In this document: piece by piece, positions 23,560 to 33,621 of the stretch
How the letters are laid out: each line of letters opens with the position of its first letter
Numbering within the stretch: position 1 is the first letter of the stretch
Source of the DNA: Nicotiana tabacum
Lineage: Eukaryota; Streptophyta; Magnoliopsida; Solanales; Solanaceae
Direction: 5' to 3'
Length of the DNA stretch: 64,000 bases
Assembly: GCF_000715075.1 (NCBI RefSeq)
Contig: NC_134087.1
Coordinates: 192,913,276 to 192,977,275, forward strand
Notes under the pieces: model-generated
What the model was told of the DNA's origin: nothing
Databases searched by the model: none
Seen by the model: the letters and a program-made list of their open reading frames with translations, nothing else
Translations under genes and position numbers: made by a program

Positions 23560-24420
23560 ACAAACCGCACATAAATGAGTACAGCTGCAGCACAAAAGTG
23601 AGTGCGGCCGCACAATCAAGAGTGCAAACTGCACCAATTTTGCCTGTGGCAGCATATCCCCAGGTTCAAACTACTGGGGTCTCTGATATTTCATTAGTGC
23701 GGACCGTACAAAAATAAGTACGGCCGCACAAGTCCAATGTGGACCGCATAATTTTGAGTGTGGCCGCACAATTCAAGCACACAGTTCTCCTAACTTCAAG
23801 ATCTACGGACCGCACAAAAGAGTGTGCGGCCACAAAGCTCATAGTTGAACCGCACAAAAATGAGTGTGAACGCACAATTTGAAATTTACGAGCAGTGACT
23901 TAGGGTTCATGCAACTTTTTCACAATTTAGACATGGTTTGAGCAATTAAACATGTTTGGTTACTTACCCATGCCCCACTTAATGTTCAAGATGCTACCCA
24001 CATGAATCTAAGCGACAATGACTACATATTGACATTTTTAGGCATCTAATCAACCCTAAATCAAAGAACAAAACAAACGATGAAAAATCTATAGATGGAA
24101 TTAACATACCAGTAATAAAGATGCAAGTGAGAATCTAAGTTGATAAAATGATGAAAGATTGAGAGCAATAGGGAATTCACTGTGCTAGATTAGCTACAGG
24201 GCTCAGAAGATTGAAAAGTGTAAAAAGATGAGAGAAGCCCTATTTATACTTTTACCTGTGGGTCCTAGCTTTTAACCAGAGTGCGGCCGCATAATTTTGA
24301 TGTGGTCTGCACTCCTTACCTGCCCTTGTGAAGACTTGATGTGGACCGCACAAAAATGAGTGCGGCCGCAGCATTATTGCGGACCGTACAAAAATGTGTG
24401 AGGTCGCAATTTGTTAAGCA
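23560..24420. repeat. GC-rich palindrome arrays between Athila pol and the envelope-like ORF
   Basis: Two clusters (about 23570-23890 and 24280-24410) contain GTGCGGCCGCAC-type and TGGACCGCA-type motifs in the same style as the Athila LTRs. Some linkers are also shared (ACAAAAATGAGTG). Between them, 23890-24280 is AT-rich with no gene. The clusters are not LTR copies, because the surrounding sequence does not match the LTR. Confidence 0.7.
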
Positions 24421-24640
24421 TTTCTGATAGGCCAATTTTAGAGACTATGCATTTTGACACTTAGCCAAATTTTCTTGCACTATCCCTGCCATGCACACAC
24501 ATTCCTGCATACACTTCAAAACTAATTAGCACAAAACCAAGCCTATCTAATCTAAAGAAGAAAAATAAAGGACAAAAAATACATGGATTTCCTCCCAAGA
24601 AGCGCCTGATTTAACATCGTGGCACGACGCAGATTACCAA

Positions 24641-25114
24641 TCACTTGAAATGAAGAACCGCCACAATGTGACCATTATAAACCTTGCCAAGATGATGTTT
24701 AACCAGGTGCTCATTGACTCTAAAAACCTCATCATTATTATTTTTCAAATCTAGAGCACCAAAGGGGGTTAAATTCACTACTTCAAAGGGCCCACTCCAT
24801 TTTGATTTCAACTTGCCTAGAAACATCCTTAACCGGGAATTGAACAATAGCACAAGATCACCTTCTTTGAACTCCTTGTTGTGGATATACTTGTCATGGA
24901 GGTACTTCATCTTCTCCTTGTAAAGGGACGAACTTGTGTAAGCATGGTACCAGAATTCATCAAGCTCATTCAATTGTGACACCCTTAAATTTGTTGCGAC
25001 ATCCCACTCAAGGTTCAACTTTTTCAAAGCCCACATGGCTTTATGATCGAGTTCTACCGGAAGATGGTATGCCTTCCCAAACACCAATATATATGGAGAC
25101 ATCCCAATCGGCAT
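24641..25114 (-). pseudogene. Athila integrase C-terminal region
   Basis: A 157-residue open frame holds the DNA-binding tail of integrase. Phrases such as GMSPYILVFGKAYHLPVELD, the segment LVLLFNSRLRMFLGKLKSKW and SGPFEVVNLTPFGALDL are diagnostic of Athila. It is the distal continuation of the catalytic core at 25150-25563. A small deletion and frame change near 25130-25160 separates the two (the expected linker between NAN and [13 protein letters not shown] is missing). The stop at 24641 is the normal end of pol. Confidence 0.85.
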
Positions 25115-25149
25115 CTTGTAGGCCGTCCTATAAGCCCAAAAAGCATCAT

Positions 25150-25563
25150 CTAGTTGGCATTGACAGTCTTTGACAAAATACTCTTGATCTCCCAGTTGGA
25201 TACTTCAACTTGCCCACTTGCTTTAGGATGGAAGGGGGTCGATACTTTGTGAGTGACACCATACTTTGTGAGTAAAGTATCAAAAGTCTTGTTGCAAAAA
25301 TGTGAACCCCCATCACTAATTATGGTCCTTGGTGTACCAAACCTAGTAAAGATACTTTTCTTTAAAAATGTCACCACACTCCTTGCTTCATTGTTGGGCA
25401 AAGCAACGGCCTCGACCCACTTGGAAACATAATCAATCGCGGCTAGAATGTAGGTATTCCAATAAGAACTAATAAACGGACTCATAAAATCAATACCCCA
25501 CACGTTAAAGATGTTTATCTCCAAAATGGTGGTGAGAGGAATTTCATTATTCTTTGAGATCAC
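25150..25563 (-). pseudogene. Athila integrase catalytic core
   Basis: The DDE residues are all visible: D in [10 protein letters not shown] in IISDGGSHF and E in [10 protein letters not shown]. The core would join viral-type cDNA to chromosomal DNA. Upstream (25564-25800, minus) the zinc-binding segment is degenerate. The second cysteine of the expected C-x-x-C pair is a tyrosine (KHCDEY) and a stop follows. This copy cannot produce a complete integrase. Confidence 0.85.
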
Positions 25564-25777
25564 ACCGTCCCTTTAGTATTCATCACAATGCTTGACAAGC
25601 TCACTAGCATCCTTGTAGAGCATAGGCCAATAGAATCCACAACTCAAAACTTTTGCCGACGTTCTCGCTCCACCATGGTGAAGAGTGGCAAGCCTCAAGA
25701 ATACCTACTTGGTCTTCCTCTGGCACATATCGCCGGACCACACCATCGGTACATATCCGAAAGAGATACAGCTCATC

Positions 25778-26539
25778 CTAATAATAGTCAAGGCAATCTC
25801 GTCTGAGCTTTTTCCTTTGGTTTGAAGAGAACTCATTCGGAACAATGCCGCTCACAAGATAGTTGGCTAAATCAGTAGACCATGGCATCACGGTCATTGA
25901 AATGGCTAGGAGTTGCTCTTCGGGAAATGCATCATTGATCTCAAGTCCGTCATGTGGCCTCCCCTCCTCCTCCAATCGGGACAAGGGGTCTGCCATTTGA
26001 TTTTCACTACCCTTGCAGTCTTGATTCTCTAGATCAAACTCTTACAATAGAAGCACCCACCGCATCAACCTTACTTTAGAATATTTGTTACTCATCAAAT
26101 ACCGAAGCGTCGCATGGTCTGTGTGAACAATCACCTTAGTACCCATCAAATACGGCCGGAACTTCTCCATAGAAAAAACAATAGTAAGTAGCTCCTTTTC
26201 GATCACTATGTAGTTGACTTGGGCATCATTCATGGTCTTGCTAGCATAGTAGACCGGATGGAAGATTTTGTTGATTCTTTGCCCCAACACCGCTCCAACC
26301 GCAACATCACTAGCATCACATATGAGCTCAAAAGGCAAGCTCCAATCCGGTACGGTGTTAATATGAGTAGTAGTCAACTTGAACTTAAGCAACTCAAATG
26401 CCTTCATACCATCTTCATGGAAATGGAACTTGGACTCCTTCTCCAAAAGTTTGCACAATGGGTTCACCACCTTGGAAAAGTCCTTGATGAATCGGCGATA
26501 GAAACCCACATGACCCAAGAATCTCCTCACTCCCTTCAC
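25778..26539 (-). pseudogene. Athila RNase H and connection region
   Basis: The frame 26539-26042 covers the end of reverse transcriptase ([20 protein letters not shown]) and RNase H ([38 protein letters not shown]). RNase H removes RNA from the RNA:DNA hybrid. A stop near 26042 breaks the frame. The following linker (DPLSRLEEEGRPHDGLE in 25996-25778) is in another frame. Catalytic D, E and D positions are still present in RNase H. Confidence 0.85.
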
Positions 26540-27231
26540 GTATGTAGGGGAGGGAGTTTGGATATTACCTCAATTTTGGCCTTGTCGACCTCAATACCAT
26601 GCTTAGAAATTTTGTGGCCGAGGACAAAGCCTTCCTCAACCATGAAGTGACACTTCTCCCAATTCAATACCAAATTAGTCTCCTCACATCTAGCCAAGAC
26701 CCTATCCAAATTTCTCAAGCAACCATCAAAAGAGTTTCTAAACCACGGAGAAACCATCCATGAAGACCTTAAGAATATCCTCCACCATGTCGGTAAAAAT
26801 GGCCATCACACACCGTTGAAAAGTCCCGGTGCATTACATAAACCAAATGGCATCCGTGAGAATACAAAAGTACCATAGGTACAAGTGAAGGTAGTCTTTT
26901 CTTGATCCTTTGGAGCAATGAGAATTTGATTGTAGCAGGAATACCCATCGAGAAAACAATATAAAGCACTCTCGGATAACCTATCAAGCATTTGATCAAC
27001 AAAGGGAAATGGGAAATGATCTTTTCTTGTAACTTTGTTTAGCTTGTGATAGTCCATAAACACCATCCAACCGGTCACCATCCTTGTAGGAATCAACTCG
27101 TTCTTGTCATTGGTAACCATGGTCATGCCCCCTTTCTTTGGGATACATTGCACCATAGAAGTCCATAAACTATCGAAAATGGGGTACACAACCTCGGCAT
27201 CCAACCACTTTATGATCTCCTTCTTGACCAC
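26540..27231 (-). pseudogene. Athila reverse transcriptase
   Basis: Motifs in order on the minus strand are TGWMVFMDYHKLNKVTRKDH, CFLDGYSCYNQI, TTFTCTYGTFVFSRMPFGLC and then the active site. The active site normally reads FMDD but here reads FMDG followed by a stop, so the second catalytic aspartate is lost. Frames switch at about 26800 and 26540. The enzyme would copy element RNA into DNA; this copy is inactive. Confidence 0.85.
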
Positions 27232-27234
27232 CTC

Positions 27235-28258
27235 TTACATTTTTTCATTTAGCCTCCTTTGATGTTCAACGAAGGGTTTGGCACCCTCCTTCAAAATAAT
27301 CTTGTGCATGCAAAAGGCAAGACTTATGCCCCGAATATCTGCCAAAGTCCATCCGATTTCTCTTTTCCTCCTTTGTAGCACCTCCAATGTGGACTCCACC
27401 TGTATGTTAGTTAAGCAAGAAGAAAGGATAACCGGTAAAGTAGAAGAAGGGCCAAGGAATTCATACCTGAGTTGCGGGGGCAATGGATTTAACTCCAAGG
27501 TAGGAGGCTCCTCGATTGAGGGCTTTGTTGGAGGAGGCTCCTCGATTGAGGGCTTTGTTGGAGGAGTCTTCCGATTTTCAAGATCCAAAGATAGCTTTCG
27601 GGGCTCATAAGTGTACGACCCCATTCCTTTCAATGCATTTACACACTCCACATAGCCATCACTCTCCTCATCATCATCAAGGTTAAGCAATATGGTTTTC
27701 CAATTTGTCTTCAACGTTCATTGTGGCACTAGCATCATCAACAATCATATATGTCACCAAATCCACGAACAAACAAACTTCATTACTATTCGATTGCCTC
27801 ATTGATTTGCACACATAGAAGACCACCTTTTCGTCACCCACTCAGAAAGTGAGCTCACCGGCTTCCACATCAACAAGATCCTTCCTCGTAGCAAGGTCAA
27901 CCCAAAATTATAGGCACCTCATAGTCCACTTCACAATCAAGGATCACAAGTCCGCTGGGAGGATGAACTTGTCAACTCGAACCAATACATCATCAATAAT
28001 ACCCAAAGGCCTCTTCATTGTTCGATATGTCATTTGCAACCTCATGGATGTGGGTCTTGGTTGCCCAATTCTCAATATTTTGATCACCGAATAGGGCATC
28101 AAGTTGATACCTGCCCCGAGATCACGTAATGCTTTGGCAAAATCGACACTCCCAATAGTGCAAGGGATTGTGAAAGCGCCCAGATCTTCCAACTTCAGAG
28201 CCATTAAGTTCACAATAGCACTCACTTGTTGAGTCATCTTGATGGTTTCACAATTCAT
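27235..28258 (-). pseudogene. Athila protease and linker to reverse transcriptase
   Basis: Protease is at 28258-27944 ([20 protein letters not shown], then NLMPYSV). The usual DLGA(S) active-site triad is present as DLGAG, so aspartate is retained and the serine has become glycine. A frameshift near 27945 and stops follow. The linker (27714-27235) contains a direct duplication of a ten-residue unit PPTKPSIEEP. It ends at EHQRRLNEKM, just before the reverse transcriptase N-terminus. Confidence 0.75.
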
Positions 28259-28356
28259 TTATCTTTTCTTGGTTACCAAATCTTTCATGAATTTTGCATA
28301 TCCCGACATTTGTTGCAATGCTTCAACCAACGGCACATTAATTGATAAACTCTTCA

Positions 28357-30402
28357 TCATATCAATAAACTTTTGAATTGGTTCTCACTATTTTGCTTTG
28401 CAAGCCTTTGAGGGTATGGAGGAGGAGGCCTTGGAGTTGGTGCCTTTGCCTTGAGCACTACCGGTTCCGGTATGTCAATCACGTGTTCCCTAGATGGGTT
28501 TACCTCTTCTTGCGTCTCCTCCACACTTTCATCTATATCAATTCTCACTTCTTCATTGGCTTGAACCACATTGCTTGGGATTTCAACTTCTTGAACCACA
28601 ACATCTTCTTCCACAATCCTTTTTTGATTTGAGGTGGTTGCTTTTCCACCTTTTCCCCTTCTAGTAGTCACAGCCATAGCATGTCTCGTATTATTCCCAC
28701 CCTTTGGGTTTACCACCGTATCACTAGGTAGTGCCCCCTTAGGACGAGTGTTCAAAGCTTGTGAGATTTGGCCTAATTAAACCTCCAAATTCCGAATAAA
28801 AGTGTTGAGTGAGGCTAATTGAGCATCGAAGTCGGCATTCTTCTCCATCATCTGTTTAAATATGTTTTCAATTCTACCCATCTCATTGGAAGAAGAGCTC
28901 GGGCCTTGAGAAGGATAGGGAGGTGATTTCTTGGTTGTTGGAACATCGGGGGCTTTTCAAAACCCGACCCCCAATTGTTGTTGTTGTTCCACCCTCCTTG
29001 GTTATTTCCACCCTAATTGCCTTTATTACTCCAATTGCCTTGATTTCCTTGATTGTTCCAATTTCCTTGGTTAGGATTGCCACCACTCCAATTGACTTGG
29101 TGGTTTTGGTTGTTCCAATTACCTTGGTTCCTTTGTGACCTCCAAAGTTGTTGATTTTGTCCTTGAGCATTGTTTCTTTGACCTTGATAATTGTTGACAT
29201 ATTAAACTTGTTCTTCTTGCTCATTGAATGAATCACCTTGTTCATAACCACTATTATCTTGCATGAATTGTTCCTGACGGTTTTGCATTTGTTGACCTTG
29301 TTGTCGTCTCTTGTTTTCCATCATATTCACACCTTCCATTGCATTCACTTGTTTTGGCCCTTGAACTTGTTGAAGATGAGCTTTGGCCAATTAGTTCATG
29401 GTAGTTGTCACCTCGGCAATATCTTGCCCATGATCATGTAGCTCCTTGTGTAGGTAAATAACATTAGGGTTACCTTGCGGAACATTGGCTCTACTTTGCC
29501 ATGACAAATAGGTATCCGCCATCTCGTCAAGAATTTCACAAGCTTCGGCATAAGGAGTAGTCATAAAGTTCGCCCCGGCGAGTTGGTTAGCCACACATTG
29601 GTTTGTTGTGTTGACCACCCTGTAGAAGGTCTGTTGGATCATGACCTCAGTCATATCACTATTCGAGCACTCTTTAACCATGGTATGATATCTTTCCCAA
29701 ATCTCGTGCAATGGCTCATTGGGTTCTTGCTTGAATGCAAGAATCTCATCTCGAAGCGTTGCCATATGTACCGGAGAGAAGAATTTAGAAATGAACTTTT
29801 CCGCCAACCCATCCCTGTCACACCTCCTTTTTCCGCCCCCGCGAGGGTATAAGGAGTTTTTTCCAATTAAAGGACAATCGAAACGGGATTGTAATTCTCA
29901 TATTGGGCAAAAATCACGTGCTTATAATCCCAAGTGTGGATAGAATAATTGGGCAATCTCTCTAACCAGTACAATGCATTTCCCCGTAGAGAAAAGGGAA
30001 ATAACTTCAACTGCAGTGCATATTCGGAGATATTGGTCTGCTTGCTCCCCCAACAAGTATCGACGAACCCTTTGAGATGCTTGTAGGAATTTTGACTCAG
30101 AGCCCAGTGAAAAATCCTTGTTGCTCAGGTAGTTTAAGCATCACGTTGGTGCTTTGGAAGTTGCTCGCCCTAATGCGGGGCAAAACTATAGCACTTGCAT
30201 AACCCTCGTTTCGTAATTGTCGGTGTGTTGCTGCTCTTGGTGGAGGTGGGGGGATGGGAACATTATCTTGAGGTGGGCGGCCTCGTCTATTTGCTTGAGG
30301 TTCAAGAGGAACCTCCTCAACTTTGTCATCATCCACTTCTTCCCCCAATGGCACATGTCCGATGGGCTCCTTGTTGAGAGACATTTTCGTACCTAAAAGC
30401 AA
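28357..30402 (-). pseudogene. Athila gag region with frameshifts and an insertion
   Basis: The start is best placed at the internal methionine of MSLNKEPIGHVPLGEE (about 30384). The first block runs to LKLPEQQGFFTGL (30097). A second block (about 30080-29930) ends in NYSIHTWD, where the mini solo LTR 29816-29926 is inserted. A third (29807-29391) reads LAEKFISKFFSPVHMATLRD. A glutamine/asparagine-rich region (29390-28970) and a charged segment (28755-28357) follow in shifted frames. The phrases match the Athila gag family, which forms the virus-like particle. Confidence 0.75.
29816..29926 (-). mobile_element. 111-bp mini solo LTR with perfect target duplication
   Basis: On the minus strand it begins TATAAGCACGTGATTTTTGC (an altered TG start) and ends GGAAAAAGGAGGTGTGACA. 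It is flanked by ATCCC at 29811-29815 and 29927-29931. Both ends resemble Tat LTR ends (compare GGAGGTGTGACA at 12789 and 22419), but the middle is missing. Removing it and one duplication restores the Athila gag frame across TWD and LAEKF. It is therefore a real insertion and not diverged gag. Confidence 0.8.
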
Positions 30403-30484
30403 TTCAAAAACAAAATTTTAGTGACTCAGAAGGGAAATAAGACAAAGCACAGAAAACCTAGATATATAGCTAAATTCGTTTAAC

Positions 30485-30502
30485 TCCCCGGCAACGTCAC
30501 CA
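30485..30502 (-). promoter_or_regulatory. Athila primer-binding site
   Basis: On the minus strand TGGTGACGTTGCCGGGGA lies five bases inside the 5' LTR end at 30508. It resembles the tRNA-Asp-type site (TGGCGCCGTTGCCGGGGA) used by Athila relatives, with two differences. Confidence 0.7.
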
Positions 30503-30684
30503 TAAATTAATGTCGCCCAAACTCATACCACAAGCATAGGTATTGAGGTGGTTGAAGCAATAATAAATCCCAACACGAGTCGGGGTTGAATCCTTAAGGA
30601 GTTAGAAATAGGATTAGGTATATACCTAGTGTAATTGTATAATGTGCCTCAAATTGCACTTTCACATACTTGTTTGATGTTTCT

Positions 30685-32266
30685 ATGACTGTCCAACGGG
30701 ACGAGACCGGATGAAATTAACGGGACGGGACGATATTTAAGCAGGACGGTGGTGGGACGGGACGAAACGGGACGAGACGGGACGGAACGGGACGGGATGG
30801 GTTCGTGGGCCTTAAGTGTATTTTTTTTAAAAACGTCTAGTTTTTTTGAAAATTACTATGTTTTTAAATTTTGCAACAGCTAGATTTTTGACTTATTTAA
30901 TAAACTTAAATGTTATTATGTTAAAACGAAAATTAGAAAACTAAGTAAAGAATTATAAAATATTAAAACAAAAGACTTGTAATGAAATATTCTAGTAATT
31001 GTAAATTTATAATAGAGTTATAATTTATTTAATATAATTTCAAAGTATTAACTATTAAGTAACTAAGACAATTCATTAAAACAATTCAACGCTTAGAGCC
31101 TTTTATTTTATTAATGGAACTTTCAAATCTCAAATACAAATATAATTCTTTTGAAGACGCACCTAATTTACGCAACCACCTTCTAGGAAGGGTTATGTTT
31201 GAACTAGGCCTCTTAGTAGCCAATTATAAATTATCGTACTAATATTTGTAAGCTCCTATATAGCTTCTTTGTAACTTATCAATAATATCTCTCGGACATT
31301 GTTCTGGAATTGGCAGTATTGAATGTTGATTGATGTTATATGAGCTCCATGTCGTCATCGGTCCCAGTGCTAAGTATCTCATTGTATTTTTCTTCTTCCC
31401 TATTGTTAATTTTTCAAAATCAATATTTCTTCTTTCTGTATTAATCCAATCTCTGAATAATACGGAAATATCTAAGTTGTCCTCTGCTAATGAATGTATG
31501 ATCTCCGATTTGAAATATTGTTGCGCTAAAAGCATTCTCCGGTGCTAAGAATCAAGTTCATCATCAATAGAGGAATCAAAACATGTTATCTCATCAATAT
31601 CTTCCCATAAGAATTTCTACTCTAGACTTAGAAGTAGAAGGAGCAGTTTCACCACTTGTTGTTTCTATAGATTTATATTTATCAAACATTGATCTAGATT
31701 CTAACATAAGAATATATGTTAGCTTGGAAGTCTTCGAGAGATAGTTGTTCATATTCTTGAATTGCTAAATTTTGATAAATTTTACGAACAAGTCCCTTTG
31801 CACCTATTAATTTTAAATATGGATTAAGTATTCTAGAAATTAAATAAACTTGGGGAATAGAGAAAAAATACTTTTTAAATTTTTCAATCATTTCATTAAT
31901 GGTTGGTGCATAAGTTGGATTTGTTTTATACTAACCAAATACAACAAAAATTCCACAAATATACCATAAAAACTCGTGGGACAGCTGGAACGGGACGGGA
32001 CGAGATGGGACGGGACAGGCGTGACTGGATGGGACGGGAAAAATTGGGACGAAATGGGACGGTATAAATGGGACGAAATGGTTGTCCCATCCCATCACGT
32101 GTCCCGTTTAACATTGGCCCATACCGTTTAACTTGGGGCGGGACGGGACGGGACGGGACGTGGGATGGGACGGGACGTGGGACGGGACGTGGGACGGAAC
32201 GTGGGACGGGACGTGGGACGGAACGTGGGACGGGACGGGACGGACCGTCCCATTGGATAGCCTTAG
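30685..32266. mobile_element. hAT-superfamily DNA transposon remnant
   Basis: It is flanked by 8-bp duplications ATGTTTCT (30677-30684 and 32267-32274), the size typical of hAT. The termini are imperfect inverted repeats: the left end reads ATGACTGTCCAACGGGAC, and the right end in reverse reads CTAAGGCTATCCAATGGGAC. Both sub-terminal regions are arrays of GGGACGGGACG-type units (30687-30800, 31976-32255), likely transposase-binding repeats. The interior has decayed transposase sequence on the minus strand. The empty site is visible in the other Athila LTR at about 6455-6465. Confidence 0.85.
31239..31920 (-). pseudogene. hAT transposase fragment
   Basis: The frame 31891-31694 reads MIEKFKKYFFSIPQVYLISR and then ILNPYLKLIGAKGLVRKIY. 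This resembles the RNase H-like domain region of plant hAT transposases (the segment reading KFEKYW...ILDPRYKM in relatives). A second frame (31535-31239) is less clear. The catalytic residues further upstream and the C-terminal dimerisation domain are not recognisable, so the element is not autonomous. Confidence 0.6.
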
Positions 32267-33621
32267 ATGTTTCTAATTCTACTTTATACTATAGATTGCA
32301 AATAATAAACTATAAGACAGTGTTTTTGGTTTTGGTTGTTTTTCAAATGATAAAGGATCTAGGGTCGTGACTTCCACCTAGGTGGTTATTTAATGGGTTG
32401 TAAACTCTATGGCAAGTTTGATTAGTCGGGGTTGTAATATAGTAATCACACACAATTATCCACTCTATATCTCTTAGTAGTTTGAGTGGTTTTGCCCAAT
32501 TTGGCTTTCTCAAGTCCAAATGGGTATTGCTCAAATCAAGTGATAAATGCTCAAGTCGGGTCTTACTATCCTAGATTTGACCATTTAATTGGGGCTATCA
32601 ATTTCTTGAGTTCATCCCAATTCCTTGTTAGCCAAGTTTTCCTAGGCTTAGTCTCTCTTTCTCAAGTAGAGACTAAATCAAATAGGCACGAATCAATGTT
32701 TGCAACCATTAATTCTAGAATTCAAGCATAAACAACGCTAAATTTCACTAACCCAATCACAAATAAGCCCTAAAATTAAATACCCATTAAGTGCCCACAC
32801 TAGAGTTGGGCCACAACCCTAGCTAAAGATTTAGCTACTCATGAAAAATAAAGAAATACAAGAAAAAATTAAGATAGAATACATAATAATTGATTAAACA
32901 AAGAAAATCTAATGCTTAGAAGTTAATCTAGTACAAAATTACTCAAAAAAGTAAAGAAAATGGCTCAGGTGCACTTCTGCAAACTAAACTTAACCTAAAA
33001 ATGACAAAAAGTTCTATTTATACTAAACTGAAAATATCTGACAAAAATGCCCTTTCGAAGGTTGTGCGGCTGCATAATTCTGGTACGGTCCGCACAATGA
33101 GCTTCTGAGACCGCACAATTATCGTGCGGTCTGCATTCTTGGAAACTTGGACTTGGAACTTCAGGGCTTCTGCAGTCCACATAAAAATGAGTGTGGTCGC
33201 GCTTCTGATTGTGTGGCCGCACAAAAGTGATGCGGTCCGCACTTCTTTACTTTCCAGCTCTCTGATTCTTAAATCATGTGGTCCGCATAATAATGAGTGC
33301 GGCTGCAGTTGACATCCTACGGCCATACAATTTCGGTGCAGCCCGCAATCCTTCAGTTGGCTCAAAGACTATTCTCTGAATCTCCCCTCTACGGCCGCAC
33401 TAAAATTGTGCGGTCCGCACTGCTGGCCTTTTTGCCCTGTTTTGGTTCTTGTTTACTTTTGACTCCTTTATGAGATGATTTTGACTTCTTTGGCTCGTTT
33501 CCAAATGTTCCTGCAAGTAAGCACATTTCATTAATTTTCGGGAATACCTTTAAGCATTTCTAAGCTAAAACACAAGTAAAAGAGAGCAAATAAGCGGTCA
33601 ATATCCTTACTTATCACCCAC

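Larger units (their letters stand above)
30508..33616 (-). repeat. 5' LTR of the Athila-type element, split by a hAT transposon
   Basis: The LTR consists of 30508-30684 and 32275-33616, and aligns with 6283-7798. Its plus-strand start reads TAATGTCGCC where the other LTR has TGATGTCGCC. It ends TTATCA before the duplication CCCAC. It carries the GC-rich palindrome array at 33060-33420. The insertion 30685-32266 is absent from the partner LTR, which provides an exact empty site. Confidence 0.85.
6278..33621 (-). mobile_element. Athila-type Ty3/gypsy retrotransposon, near full length, nested and degenerate
   Basis: A minus-strand element lies between perfect 5-bp duplications CCCAC (6278-6282 and 33617-33621). 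Its termini on the plus strand are TGATGTCG and CTTATCA, giving TGAT/ATCA inverted ends. The order on the minus strand is: 5' LTR, primer-binding site, gag, protease, reverse transcriptase, RNase H, integrase, an envelope-like second ORF, a non-coding tail and the 3' LTR. Protein sequence and the extra ORF after pol are typical of the Athila clade. The element has accumulated frameshifts and stops in every domain. It carries three later insertions: a gag-only Tat element, a mini solo LTR and a hAT transposon. Confidence 0.85.
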
